From NCBI RefSeq assembly GCF_006874465.1, contig NZ_VIRL01000008.1, positions 1-64,000 on the forward strand: a stretch of 64,000 bases of DNA, given 5' to 3'. The notes under the pieces are model-generated. The model worked only from the letters and a program-made list of their open reading frames with translations. It was not told where the DNA came from and ran no database searches. Source of the DNA: Microbispora bryophytorum (GTDB lineage: Bacteria > Actinomycetota > Actinomycetes > Streptosporangiales > Streptosporangiaceae). Below are positions 34,744 through 43,746 of this stretch, one piece after another. How positions within the stretch are numbered: position 1 is the first letter of the stretch; each line of letters starts with the position of its first letter. A program made the translations under genes and the position numbers.

Positions 34744-35967
34744 GTGACAGAACCCGTAATCCAGCCCCTGTTGGAGCCGCGCGAGGGAATCCCGCCCGTC
34801 ATCGAGGACTCCGCCGCGCTCGCGGCCGCCGTGGACGCCTTCGCCCGCGGGACGGGGCCGGTGGCCGTCGACGCCGAGCGTGCCTCCGGATACCGCTACA
34901 GCGGCCGCGCCTACCTGGTGCAGCTGCGCCGGGCCGGCGCGGGCAGCGCCCTGATCGACCCGATCAAGTGTCCCGACCTGTCCGCTCTGGACGAGGCCGT
35001 ACGCGACGCCGAGATCGTCCTGCACGCCGCGAACCAGGACCTGCCGTGCCTGGCCGAGCTGGGCTTCCGCCCGCGGCGGCTGTTCGACACCGAGCTGGCC
35101 GGGCGGCTGCTCGGCTACGAACGGGTCGGCCTGGGGACCATGGTCGAGCTCGTCCTCGGCCTGCGGCTGGAGAAGGGGCACTCCGCGGCCGACTGGTCGG
35201 CCCGCCCGCTGCCGGAGGACTGGCTGCGCTACGCGGCGCTCGACGTGGAGGTGCTGGTCGAGCTCCGCGACATCCTGCACAACGAGCTGGCCACCACCGG
35301 CAAGCTGGAGTGGGCGCTGGAGGAGTTCACATCGATCCTGGCCGCCCCCGCCCATCCCCCGCGTACCGACCCGTGGCGGCGCACCTCGGGCATCCACCGG
35401 GTGCGCACGCTGCGCGGGCTCGCCCTGGTGCGGGAGCTGTGGACGCTGCGCGACGAGATCGCCCGGGAGGCCGACCTCGCGCCGGGCCGCGTGCTGCCCG
35501 ACTCGGCGATCGTGCAGGCCGCCCTCGACCAGCCGCGCACGACCAAGGCCCTCACCGAGATCACGCCGTTCGTCGGCCGCAGCGCCCGCCGCCACCTCAA
35601 CGACTGGCTGGCGGCGGTGAACCGGGCCCGGACGATGCCGGAGGCGGCGCTCCCGCAGCCCGCGGGCCCCGGGGACGGCCCTCCCCCGGCCAACCGGTGG
35701 GCCGACCGTGACCCCGCCGCCGCCAAGCGGCTCGCGGCGGCGCGGGCCGTCGTCGCCGCGCTCGCGGACGAGCACCGCATGCCGACGGAGAACCTGCTCC
35801 AGCCCGACGCCGTACGCAGGCTGACCTGGGAGCCGCCCGCGCCGATCAGCGAGGAGACCGTGGCGGAGCGGCTGCGCTCACTGGGCGTGCGGGAGTGGCA
35901 GATCGGCCTGACCGTCCACCCGCTGGCCAAGGCGCTCGAACGGCTGGAGATCAAAGGAGAGGTGTGA
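34744..35967 (+). CDS. rnd: Ribonuclease D (3'-5' exonuclease with HRDC domain)
   Basis: A 407-residue DEDD exonuclease. ExoI is 'GPVAVDAERASGYRY' (Asp/Glu), ExoII 'EIVLHAANQDLPCL' (Asp) and ExoIII 'WLRYAALDVEVLVEL' (Tyr-x3-Asp). An HRDC domain follows at about residues 215-300 ('RGLALVRELWTLRDEIAREADLAPGRVLPDSAIV'), then a C-terminal helical region. It trims the 3' ends of tRNA precursors and other structured RNAs. The GTG start at 34744 follows the DUF3000 stop after three bases, so they form one operon. Confidence 0.92.
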   Translation: MTEPVIQPLLEPREGIPPVIEDSAALAAAVDAFARGTGPVAVDAERASGYRYSGRAYLVQLRRAGAGSALIDPIKCPDLSALDEAVRDAEIVLHAANQDLPCLAELGFRPRRLFDTELAGRLLGYERVGLGTMVELVLGLRLEKGHSAADWSARPLPEDWLRYAALDVEVLVELRDILHNELATTGKLEWALEEFTSILAAPAHPPRTDPWRRTSGIHRVRTLRGLALVRELWTLRDEIAREADLAPGRVLPDSAIVQAALDQPRTTKALTEITPFVGRSARRHLNDWLAAVNRARTMPEAALPQPAGPGDGPPPANRWADRDPAAAKRLAAARAVVAALADEHRMPTENLLQPDAVRRLTWEPPAPISEETVAERLRSLGVREWQIGLTVHPLAKALERLEIKGEV

Positions 35968-36088
35968 GATGCGGGGCCGCATCCTGGTGACCGGCCTGGC
36001 CAGGTCCGGCTCGCCCGTGAAGCCCTGCTGCCCGACGCCGGCTGAGCCCTTCCATGTCCTGCCGGTGACGGGACGGATGGAGCAGGCA

Positions 36089-36141
36089 GAAGCTCCTGGA
36101 CGTACGCGACCGGCAGCGGCCGGCGTACGTCCAGGAGCTTC
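36089..36141. terminator. 19-bp-stem terminator between rnd and the secreted hydrolase gene
   Basis: A perfect inverted repeat GAAGCTCCTGGACGTACGC / GCGTACGTCCAGGAGCTTC with a 15-base loop lies between two convergent genes and can serve both. The remaining bases from 35968 to 36185 show no gene. Confidence 0.9.
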
Positions 36142-36185
36142 CTCTCCCGGAGGCGCGGCCTGCGCGCCCCCGGGAGCCGTTGTGA

Positions 36186-38648
36186 TCAGACCGCGTCGTC
36201 GTCGGTCACGACGAGCCGGGCGAAGCCGTTCCCGATCGTCGCGTTGACCGGCACCGAGGCGACCACCTGGTAGGACTGCGGCGCGGACGCCACCGCGGTG
36301 TCGCCGTTGACGGGCACCTGGAAGGTCGCCTGCGGGGACCCGGCCGGGATGACGACCTCCTGCGCCGCCGAGCCGATCACCGGGGCGTCCCCGGTCGCCA
36401 TCGTCTGGATCTGGACCGTCACCGGCGTGGGGCTCTTCTTCGACAGCCGCACCGTCATCGTGGCCGTGCCCGGGCCGTCGCCCTCGTCCACCGTGGCTCC
36501 CTCCACCGACACCTGCGGCAGCCTGTCGGTGCGGGCCTCACCCGCGGCGTCCGTGGTGAACGCGACGTCGGCGAGGTAGACCGCGCCCGTCTGAGTCGCA
36601 CCCGAGATCCGGATCTCGCTGATCTGCTGCGGCTTGACGCCGGTGAGCGAGCTCAGCGGGACGCGCACCGTGCGCAGCCAGGTCTTGGGCAGCGGCGAGG
36701 CCGTGCCCGGGAACGCCGTGAGCGCGTCGCTGACCTCGGACACCTTGACCGTGCGGGACGCGCCGTGCTTGTCGACGATCTCGACCGCGAGGTCCACGTC
36801 GCCGGTCGCCGTCTCGTCCCTCGCGGTGCGGAAGGTGAGCGCGTCATAACGGGAGACGTTCTGGTCCCGCTTGTCGAGCGGCACCGTCACCGTGCCCGTG
36901 GGGTCGCTCCAGGAGAACCGCAGCACCGGTGTCGAGGCGACATTGTTCGCGTACGTCGCGGGCGTCCAGGACGGCGCCTGCGCGGTGGTCAGCGTGGAGG
37001 CGCAGGACGGCAGGCCGCTCTGCGGCGAGCGGTCGAGCATTCCGGCGCAGACGGCCGCGGCGGCCGAGCCGGTGACCCGCGTGGACGGCGCGAGCGACGT
37101 GAAGGAGGCCACGTCGAAGCGCTTACCGGCGGGCGCCTGCGCGACGGCGTGCACGACGGCCCGTCCGGCGGAGGCGGCGGTGCCGCCGCTGCCGTCGAAC
37201 AGCGGCAGCAGGCCCTGCTCGCCGCCCTGGACGAGGCGGAAGAACCCCGCGATGTACGCGGTGCCGACGGCGTACTGCTCGGCGGCGGTCAGCCGCGACG
37301 ACGCGGTGCCGCCGCAGACCGGGTCGTTGCGGTTGGACCAGTCGTCGGACGCGGGCGCGTGCGCCACGCCCGGGGTCCACTCGGTGTTGAAGAAGTTGTG
37401 GTCGGCGCCCATGACCATCAGCGAGGAGCGGAAGGCCGGGTCGTCGTCCTCGGCGTACCGGGAGTCGTCGTAGAAGTGCTGGCCCTGCTGGTTGGAGACG
37501 TCCCCGTCGCAGTAGGGCAGGATGACGGCCATCGGCGTGCCGGGCAGGGTCGCCCGCGCGAAGTCCGTCGGCGCGAGCGGGAGCACCGCCCTGATCCCGT
37601 ACGGCTTGGCCCGGCCCGCGTTCATCAGCGCGGCCTTGACGACGCCCTCGCCTCCACGCGAGTGACCCATCAGGCCGACGTCGGCCATGTCGAGGCGGCC
37701 CTTGAACAGGCTGACGAGCTTCGCGTCGCCCACGCCCCGGTCGGCGTCGGCGAGCAGGTCGAGGTGCCGCATGACGACCTCGCCCCGGGCGAGCGCGCCC
37801 CGGTCCTCGCTGTAGGGGTTGTCGGCGGCGTTGACGCCGTTGGCGCTGACCGACACGACGACGTACCCGTTGCTCGCGAGCACGTCGGCGGGGCCGTCGT
37901 AGCCCTGGTAGCTGGCGATCGGCTGCTGCCCCGCCGGGCAGGGCCACTGCGTGTTGGACGACGTCCAGGCAGTCGGGTTGTAGCAGGCCGAGTGGCGGCC
38001 GTGCAGGAAGACGACCACCGGGCGCTTGCCGCGGGCGCCGTCCGGCAGGTAGACCTTCGCCCGGATCTCGGCCGGACGGCCGCCGAGCCCCTCCAGGGTG
38101 ATGGCGGTGTCGCCGAGGTCGTACTCGTCGTGGGTCACGGCGTACGGACCGGGCGCGGCGGGGTCGACCGGCGCGGGATCCGGCTTGCCGGGCGGGCCGG
38201 GCGGATTGCCGGGCTTACCGGGCTTGCCGGGCGGATCGGCGGGCGGATTGCCGGGCGGGGGCGCGGTCCTACCGGCGGCCGCCGCGGCGGCCTCGGGGGC
38301 CTCGCCGTTCCAGGCCACGTCGACGGACGACGCCGTGGCGACGGCGGGGTCGGGGGTGACGAGGGTCAGCGTCATACCGTCGGGCGACTCCTCGGCCGGG
38401 CCGAGCGAGCGGCCGTCCGCCGCGAGCTCGGGGACCGCGTCGCGGACCGGCAGCGGCTTGTTCAGGTGGAGGGTGACCCGGTGGCCGCCGCCGACGGGTT
38501 CGACGGTCCAGGTGCCGTCCGCGCCGGCCGCACTGGTCGATCCGGGCGGCGCGGCGTACGCGGGTCCTGCGAGGAGGGGGGTGGACAGGGTCGCGGCAGT
38601 GACGGCCGCGGCGAGCGCCTTGGTCCAGGCGGGCACAGGAGAGCGCAT
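36186..38648 (-). CDS. Large secreted alpha/beta hydrolase with C-terminal Calx-beta domain
   Basis: An 820-residue secreted protein. The signal peptide ends near 'AGPAYAA' (about residue 33). An immunoglobulin-like region (about 45-125) and a Pro/Gly-rich linker (PGKPGKPGNPPGPPGKP) lead into an alpha/beta hydrolase (about 170-480). The hydrolase has 'KRPVVVFLHGRHSACYNP', nucleophile 'VGLMGHSRGGEGV', 'PYCDGDV' and 'MGADHNFFNTEW' as Ser-Asp-His candidates. A galactose-binding-like domain (about 560-700) and a Calx-beta domain ('VSVEGATVDEGDGPGTATMTVRLSKKSPTPV', about 710-818) follow. A secreted lipase or esterase is likely. The ATG at 38648 has AAGGAACC upstream; longer starts would spoil the signal peptide. 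Confidence 0.82.
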   Translation of the reverse strand: MRSPVPAWTKALAAAVTAATLSTPLLAGPAYAAPPGSTSAAGADGTWTVEPVGGGHRVTLHLNKPLPVRDAVPELAADGRSLGPAEESPDGMTLTLVTPDPAVATASSVDVAWNGEAPEAAAAAAGRTAPPPGNPPADPPGKPGKPGNPPGPPGKPDPAPVDPAAPGPYAVTHDEYDLGDTAITLEGLGGRPAEIRAKVYLPDGARGKRPVVVFLHGRHSACYNPTAWTSSNTQWPCPAGQQPIASYQGYDGPADVLASNGYVVVSVSANGVNAADNPYSEDRGALARGEVVMRHLDLLADADRGVGDAKLVSLFKGRLDMADVGLMGHSRGGEGVVKAALMNAGRAKPYGIRAVLPLAPTDFARATLPGTPMAVILPYCDGDVSNQQGQHFYDDSRYAEDDDPAFRSSLMVMGADHNFFNTEWTPGVAHAPASDDWSNRNDPVCGGTASSRLTAAEQYAVGTAYIAGFFRLVQGGEQGLLPLFDGSGGTAASAGRAVVHAVAQAPAGKRFDVASFTSLAPSTRVTGSAAAAVCAGMLDRSPQSGLPSCASTLTTAQAPSWTPATYANNVASTPVLRFSWSDPTGTVTVPLDKRDQNVSRYDALTFRTARDETATGDVDLAVEIVDKHGASRTVKVSEVSDALTAFPGTASPLPKTWLRTVRVPLSSLTGVKPQQISEIRISGATQTGAVYLADVAFTTDAAGEARTDRLPQVSVEGATVDEGDGPGTATMTVRLSKKSPTPVTVQIQTMATGDAPVIGSAAQEVVIPAGSPQATFQVPVNGDTAVASAPQSYQVVASVPVNATIGNGFARLVVTDDDAV

Positions 38649-38776
38649 TGGTTCCTTTTTCGACTGCAATGCCCCAAGAAAGCCGCCCACGAGAGTTACA
38701 GGAGGGATTCTTGAGGTTTGAGGGGTTGCACCCTGAATGAGATCGTCACTGGTGACGTGCGCTGATTCCTGCCGGT

Positions 38777-38876
38777 TTCCGACCAGTTAACGATCACGCA
38801 CAGGCGCGGCGGGCCCGCCGATGCCGGAACCGGTTACTGACCAGTAGCATAGGAGGCCGGAAGCTACCGACAAGTA
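38777..38876. promoter_or_regulatory. Repeated operator-like motif upstream of fadA
   Basis: Three related 12-mers occur: TTCCGACCAGTT (38777-38788), TACTGACCAGTA (38835-38846) and TACCGACAAGTA (38865-38876). The last two start exactly 30 bases apart, and TACTG/CAGTA is an inverted repeat. They flank the likely fadA promoter. TetR-type fatty-acid regulators use motifs of this kind; the regulator here is not identified. Confidence 0.55.
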
Positions 38877-38887
38877 GGAGCGAACCC

Positions 38888-40072
38888 GTGCCTGCGTCCC
38901 GTGAAGTCGTCTTCGTCGACGGCGTTCGGACGCCTTTCGGCAGGTCGGGCCCGAAGGGCCTGTACGCCGAGACGCGTGCCGACGACCTGGTAGTCCGCGT
39001 CATCCGCGAGCTGATGCGGCGCAACCCCGGCCTCCCCCCGGAGCGGGTGGACGAGGTGGCCATCGCGGCCACCACCCAGATCGGCGACCAGGGCCTGACC
39101 ATCGGCAGGTCCGCGGCGGTGCTCGCCGGCCTGCCGAAGTCGGTCCCCGGCTACGCGATCGACCGCATGTGCGCCGGCGCGATGACCGCCGTCACCACCG
39201 TGGCGGGCGGCATCTCCTTCGGCGCGTACGACGTGGCCATCGCCGGCGGCGTCGAGCACATGGGCCGCCACCCCATGGGCGAAGGGGTGGACCCCAACCC
39301 CCGGTTCCTGTCCGAGCAGCTCGTGGACGGCTCGGCACTGGTCATGGGCATGACCGCGGAAAACCTGCACGACCGCTACCCGTCCATCACCAAGGAGCGC
39401 GCCGACGCCTACGCCGTGGCCTCGCAGGAGAAGGTCGCCAAGGCGTACGCCGACGGCAGGATCCAGCGCGACCTGGTGCCGATGGCCACCCGCAGGGCCG
39501 CCGAGGGCTGGGGCCTGGCCACCGTGGACGAGGCGCCGCGCCCCGGCACGACGCTGGAGGGCATCCGCGGGTTGAAGACGCCCTTCCGCGCCCACGGACG
39601 GGTCACCGCGGCCAACTCGTCCGGCATCAACGACGGCGCGACCGGCTGCATCGTGGCCGCCGAGGACGTCGCGCGGGAGCTGGGCCTGACCCCGCGCATG
39701 CGGCTGGTGTCCTACGCCTTCGCCGGCGTGGACCCCGAGGTCATGGGCGTCGGCCCGATCCCCTCCACCGAGAGGGCGCTGCGCCTGGCCGGGCTGTCCG
39801 TCGACGACATCGGCCTGTTCGAGATCAACGAGGCGTTCGCCGTACAGGTGCTGGCCTTCCTGGAGCACTTCGGCATCGCCGACGACGACCCGCGCGTCAA
39901 CCCGTACGGCGGCGCGATCGCGTTCGGCCACCCGCTCGCCTCGTCGGGCGTCCGGCTGATGATCCAGCTGTCGCGCGCGTTCGCCGAGCGGCCCGACGTC
40001 CGCTACGGGATCACCACGATGTGCGTCGGCATGGGCATGGGCGGCACGGTCATCTGGGAGAACCTGTCATGA
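38888..40072 (+). CDS. fadA: Acetyl-CoA C-acyltransferase (thiolase) FadA
   Basis: A 394-residue thiolase. The acyl-accepting cysteine is in 'YAIDRMCAGAMTAVTT' (about residue 91). Also present are 'GGVEHMGRHPMG', 'NSSGINDGATGCIVAAED', the catalytic 'INEAFAVQ', His in 'GGAIAFGHPLASSGVR' and Cys in 'TTMCVGMGMGGTVIWE'. It cleaves 3-ketoacyl-CoA in beta-oxidation. GTG 38888 has TAGGAG nine bases upstream. Its stop overlaps the fadB ATG by four bases (ATGA), so thiolase and multifunctional subunit are made together as in other FadA/FadB pairs. Confidence 0.95.
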   Translation: MPASREVVFVDGVRTPFGRSGPKGLYAETRADDLVVRVIRELMRRNPGLPPERVDEVAIAATTQIGDQGLTIGRSAAVLAGLPKSVPGYAIDRMCAGAMTAVTTVAGGISFGAYDVAIAGGVEHMGRHPMGEGVDPNPRFLSEQLVDGSALVMGMTAENLHDRYPSITKERADAYAVASQEKVAKAYADGRIQRDLVPMATRRAAEGWGLATVDEAPRPGTTLEGIRGLKTPFRAHGRVTAANSSGINDGATGCIVAAEDVARELGLTPRMRLVSYAFAGVDPEVMGVGPIPSTERALRLAGLSVDDIGLFEINEAFAVQVLAFLEHFGIADDDPRVNPYGGAIAFGHPLASSGVRLMIQLSRAFAERPDVRYGITTMCVGMGMGGTVIWENLS

Positions 40073-42174
40073 GCACTCTCGACACCAGCAGGGCCCTCCT
40101 GGAGGGCAAGAACGCCGACGAGGTCGTCACCAAGGCGCTCGTGCGCGACGTCGAGCTGCCGTACGGCGCGGGCACGATGGCGCTGATCACGCTCGACAAC
40201 GGCCTCGACCACACCAAGCCCAACACCTTCGGCCCGCACGGCCTGCTCGCGCTGAACGACGCGCTCGACGCGATCGCCGCGCGCTCCGATCTCGCGGCCG
40301 TCGGCGTCGTCGGCAAGCCGTTCATCTTCGCCGTCGGAGCCGACCTCAAGGGCGCTGCGGCGGTGTCCTCCCGCGAGGAGGCGCTGGCCATCGGACGGCT
40401 CGGGCACCACGTGTTCCGCCGCCTCGGCGAGCTGGACGTGCCGTCGTTCGCGTTCGTGAACGGCGCCGCGATGGGCGGCGGCCTGGAGATCGCTCTGCAC
40501 TGCACCTACCGCACCGTGTCGTCCGGCGTCCCGGCGATCGCGCTGCCGGAGTGCTTCCTCGGCCTGGTGCCCGGATGGGGCGGCACCCAGTTGCTCCCCC
40601 GCCTGATCGGCCCCGAGAGGGCGCTCAAGCTCGTCATCGAGAACCCGCTGTCGCAGAACCGCATGATCAAGGGCCGCGACGCGTTCGCCCTCGGGATCGC
40701 CGACGCGGTGTTCGAGCCCGCCGACTTCATCGAGGAGTCGCTGCGGTGGGCGGCCCAGGTGCTGCGCGGCGAGGTGAGCGTCGAGCGGGCCGACCACGCC
40801 GCCGCGGACTGGGCGCCGGTGATCGATCGGGCCAGGACCCTCGTCGACCTCAAGCTGCGCGGGGCCTCCCCCGCGCCCTACCGGGCGCTCGACCTCATGG
40901 CCCTGGCCCGTACGGCGTCGCGCGAGGAGGGCTTCGCCGCCGAAGACGAGGCGCTGGCCGACCTGCTCATGAGCGACGAGCTGCGGGCCGGGCTGTACGC
41001 CTTCGACCTGGTGCAGCGCCGGGCCAAGCGACCGGCCGGCGCGCCGGACAGGTCGCTCGCCCGCCCGGTCACCAAGGTCGGCGTGGTGGGCGCCGGGCTG
41101 ATGGCCTCGCAGCTCGCTCTGCTGTTCGCCCGCCGCCTGGAGGTCCCGGTCGTCATGACCGACCTCGACCAGGCCCGGCTCGACAAGGGCGTCGGCTACG
41201 TGCACGCCGAGGTCGGCAGGCTGCTCGGCAAGAGCCGGATCTCCGCCGACCAGGCCAACCGGCTGAAGGGCCTGGTCACGGGGTCGCTGACCAAGGACGC
41301 CTTCGCCGACGCCGATTTCGTCATCGAGGCGGTGTTCGAGGACCTCGGCGTGAAGCAGAAGGTCTTCGCCGAGGTCGAGGAGGTCGTCTCCGAGACCTGC
41401 GTGCTCGCCACCAACACCTCCTCGCTGTCGGTCACCGACATGGCGGCGGGTCTGCGGCACCCGGAGCGGGTCGTGGGCTTCCACTTCTTCAACCCGGTCG
41501 CGGTGCTGCCGCTGCTGGAGATCGTCCGGGGCGCCGCCACCGACGACCCGACGCTGTCCACGGCCTTCGCGGTCGGCAAGACGCTGAAGAAGTCGTGCGT
41601 GCTGGTCAAGGACGCGCCCGCGTTCGTCGTCAACCGGCTGCTGACGCGGTTCATGGGCGAGGTCACGGCGGCGGCCGACGAGGGCACCCCTCTGGAGGTC
41701 GCCGACCACGCGCTCGACTCGCTCGGCCTGCCGATGACGCCGTTCGCGCTGCTGCAGCTCGTCGGCCCGGCCGTCGCGCTGCACGTCGCCGAGACCATGC
41801 ACGCGGCGTTCCCGGACCGTTTCGGCGTGTCGGGGAACCTCGCCGAGCTGGTCGCCGCGGGCAAGCCCGGCCTCTACGGCCCGGACTTCCAGATCGACCC
41901 GGAGGTGCGGGCGCTGTTCGAGGGCGGCTCGTCCCCCTCGACCGCCGACGAGGTGCGGCTGCGCGCGCTGCGGGCCCTCGCCCAGGAGATCAGGCTCATG
42001 CTCGACGAGGGCGTGGTCTCCGCAGCACAGGACATCGACCTGTGCATGATCCTCGGCGCGGGCTGGCCGTTCCACACCGGCGGCATCACGCCGTACCTCG
42101 ACCGGACGGGCATCTCCGAGGAGGTCACCGGCTCCCGCTTCCTGGAGCCCGGCGTCGCCTCCGTACCCGCCTGA
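40069..42174 (+). CDS. fadB: Multifunctional fatty-acid oxidation protein FadB (enoyl-CoA hydratase / 3-hydroxyacyl-CoA dehydrogenase)
   Basis: A 701-residue two-part enzyme. The N-terminal crotonase domain (about 1-290) has 'PFIFAVGADLKGAAAV', 'NGAAMGGGLEIALHCTYRTV' and 'LPECFLGLVPGWGGTQLLPRL' with its catalytic Glu. The dehydrogenase part (about 335-690) has the NAD motif 'KVGVVGAGLMASQLALLFA', 'VIEAVFEDLGVKQKVF', 'CVLATNTSSLSVTDM' and 'VGFHFFNPVAVLPLLEIV' with the catalytic His. It hydrates enoyl-CoA and oxidises the 3-hydroxyacyl-CoA product for fadA. A 13-bp-stem terminator follows. Confidence 0.95.
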   Translation: MSTLDTSRALLEGKNADEVVTKALVRDVELPYGAGTMALITLDNGLDHTKPNTFGPHGLLALNDALDAIAARSDLAAVGVVGKPFIFAVGADLKGAAAVSSREEALAIGRLGHHVFRRLGELDVPSFAFVNGAAMGGGLEIALHCTYRTVSSGVPAIALPECFLGLVPGWGGTQLLPRLIGPERALKLVIENPLSQNRMIKGRDAFALGIADAVFEPADFIEESLRWAAQVLRGEVSVERADHAAADWAPVIDRARTLVDLKLRGASPAPYRALDLMALARTASREEGFAAEDEALADLLMSDELRAGLYAFDLVQRRAKRPAGAPDRSLARPVTKVGVVGAGLMASQLALLFARRLEVPVVMTDLDQARLDKGVGYVHAEVGRLLGKSRISADQANRLKGLVTGSLTKDAFADADFVIEAVFEDLGVKQKVFAEVEEVVSETCVLATNTSSLSVTDMAAGLRHPERVVGFHFFNPVAVLPLLEIVRGAATDDPTLSTAFAVGKTLKKSCVLVKDAPAFVVNRLLTRFMGEVTAAADEGTPLEVADHALDSLGLPMTPFALLQLVGPAVALHVAETMHAAFPDRFGVSGNLAELVAAGKPGLYGPDFQIDPEVRALFEGGSSPSTADEVRLRALRALAQEIRLMLDEGVVSAAQDIDLCMILGAGWPFHTGGITPYLDRTGISEEVTGSRFLEPGVASVPA

Positions 42175-42187
42175 GTTGTCCTGCCCC

Positions 42188-42219
42188 GAGCCGCCGCGCC
42201 CGACCCGGCGCGGCGGCTC
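42188..42219 (+). terminator. Terminator after fadB
   Basis: Thirteen-base arms GAGCCGCCGCGCC / GGCGCGGCGGCTC with a six-base loop start 14 bases after the fadB stop. Confidence 0.88.
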
Positions 42220-42320
42220 CGCATTACCGAAGCTGCGACCTGGGTGGGCTCTGAAGCCCTGGAATGCCGAGGATGTCACCCCTCCTCTGTAGTCTGCTAT
42301 GAGCAGGAAGGGAGCAGGCC

Positions 42321-42653
42321 ATGACAGCGCAGCCGCACGACTTCGTGCCTGGCGAGACGCCGTTGCCGGAGAAGAACCTGCGGGCCATACGCGCCGCGTT
42401 GACCATCCCTCAGGACCGTGAGGCGTTCGACGCGGGGCTGAAGGCAGTGCTCGACGAGGTCAGGGTCAGCCTGGACCTGGGTGCGCTGAACGCGTTCGTA
42501 CACCGGTGGTGGATCTCCGCCTGCGACTCGGTACGCGATCCCGAAGGCCGCCGGCAGATGCACGAGCGGGCCGCACATGTCCTCGCCGGCGGACCCCGTT
42601 CCGAGGGAAAGCCGTGGCGCCAGATTCTCGCCGCTTCCAGGCTCGATGCGTGA
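42321..42653 (+). CDS. DUF6247-like small protein (110 aa)
   Basis: A 110-residue cytoplasmic protein. The pattern 'LRAIRAALTIPQDREAFDAGLKAVLDEVRVSLDLGALNAFVHRWWISACDSVRDPEGRRQM' matches what I recall of DUF6247 proteins: a compact helical domain with 'EFD...AL' and a tryptophan pair. In actinobacteria many such genes sit beside small toxin-like genes, but none is adjacent here. The ATG at 42321 has AGGAAGGGAG about ten bases upstream. No catalytic motif is visible. A bidirectional hairpin separates it from the next, convergent gene. Confidence 0.68.
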   Translation: MTAQPHDFVPGETPLPEKNLRAIRAALTIPQDREAFDAGLKAVLDEVRVSLDLGALNAFVHRWWISACDSVRDPEGRRQMHERAAHVLAGGPRSEGKPWRQILAASRLDA

Positions 42654-42668
42654 GCGTACAAGCCCATG

Positions 42669-42738
42669 GTTGACCGGACAGCCGGAAAATCAAAAGCGCC
42701 ACGCTGTCTGAGGAGACGCGGCGCCCGGTCCGGTCAAC
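42669..42738. terminator. Bidirectional terminator, nested inverted repeats
   Basis: Outer arms GTTGACCGGAC (42669-42679) and GTCCGGTCAAC (42728-42738) enclose inner GCGCC/GGCGC arms. The right arm overlaps the stop codon of the convergent gene at 42734. Confidence 0.75.
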
Positions 42739-43546
42739 ATGTGGCCAGCAGACAGCGTTCGACCGGCCGGGCCTGCCAGAGGCCTTCCATGCCCCGGAAG
42801 CGGCCGATGACGGTGGGGACGTCGTCGGGGTCGTCGAGCTTCAGGTGGTAATAGGACACCCCGGCCGTGAAGTCGCTGTCGGTGCGGGCCCGCAGGTCCT
42901 TGGTGGCGTGCTCGGGATCCTCGAAGTAGAACGCCTCGACCTCCGGCGTGCCGCGGATCGCTTCGACGACCGCCTTCTGCTGTGCCGTGGTCAGGGGCTG
43001 ACGGCAGCCCGCGCCCTCGATCGGCTTGAGCAGGCACAGGCGCAGCGTCACCTGTGCCTTGCCGTACCAGAATCCGTCGCCCTGGGAATAGACGGCGTCC
43101 ACGCCGGGCAGCGCTTCGATCACGCGGGAGATCTCATCGGACTTCGACCGGTCGAGCAGGACGCCGACGATGGAGTCGCTCATGTCTTCGCGGCCGAACT
43201 CGTGTCCGCCGTCCCTGATCCACGTGAGCTCCCCGGCCTCCTGATACTCCTTCCACTCCTGCTCGGCCGAGCGGTATCTGACCTCGCTCACATCGGAGCG
43301 GGCTTCGAGCGCGGCAAGAACGGTCTTCTTCTCGGCCTCGGTCGCCGAATCGAAGCCCACCTGGAACGTGCCGGTCGTGGGCCAGGGGCCCGGTGGCGGC
43401 GGGAGGGGCCCCTGTGTCGGCCCGGCCGAGCCGGCCATCAGATTGGGCAGCCCCCAGGCGGCGGCGATCAGCGTGGCGACGACGAGCGGACCCGCGATCC
43501 ACAACAGTCGTGACCGGGAGGATCTCGACTCGGTCCCATCAGACAT
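42734..43546 (-). CDS. Membrane-anchored protein with two FtsX-ectodomain-like modules
   Basis: A 270-residue protein with one N-terminal membrane segment (about 17-38) and an external part of two similar modules. Module one is 'TFQVGFDSATEAEKKTVLAALEARSDVSEVRYRSAEQEWKEY', ending 'VIEALPGVDAVYSQ'. Module two starts 'KAQVTLRLCLLKPIEGAGC', continues 'TAQQKAVVEAIRGTPEVEAFYFEDPEHATKDL' and ends 'VIGRFRGMEGLWQ'. This alternation is that of the FtsX extracellular domain, which activates cell-wall hydrolases at division. The four-helix permease part of FtsX is absent and no ftsE is adjacent. I infer a periplasmic binding protein. The start may be ATG 43546 or TTG 43564. Confidence 0.7.
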   Translation of the reverse strand: MSDGTESRSSRSRLLWIAGPLVVATLIAAAWGLPNLMAGSAGPTQGPLPPPPGPWPTTGTFQVGFDSATEAEKKTVLAALEARSDVSEVRYRSAEQEWKEYQEAGELTWIRDGGHEFGREDMSDSIVGVLLDRSKSDEISRVIEALPGVDAVYSQGDGFWYGKAQVTLRLCLLKPIEGAGCRQPLTTAQQKAVVEAIRGTPEVEAFYFEDPEHATKDLRARTDSDFTAGVSYYHLKLDDPDDVPTVIGRFRGMEGLWQARPVERCLLATC

Positions 43547-43746
43547 GTCGGCGAATATGCCCAATGATCCTCAAAGCGGTCAAGCGGCATCGCGCGACGG
43601 CCTCCGACCCTCTCCGCGCGAGATCATGCTCGGAACAGGAGATCGGCGGAAAGGGGCTGGGAACGTGCTCAGCGACATCGAAGCTCATCTCGATGCTGAG
43701 CCGCCGCGCACACCGGCGCGGCGGCTCGCCGCGCTTCCATACCCGG

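Noticed and set aside
35969-36088. Short plus-strand frame after rnd starting MRGRILVTGLARSG
   Set aside because: No family resemblance, no continuation as a protein, and it runs into the terminator hairpin.
40003-42279. A 758-codon minus-strand open frame
   Set aside because: Antisense shadow of fadB.
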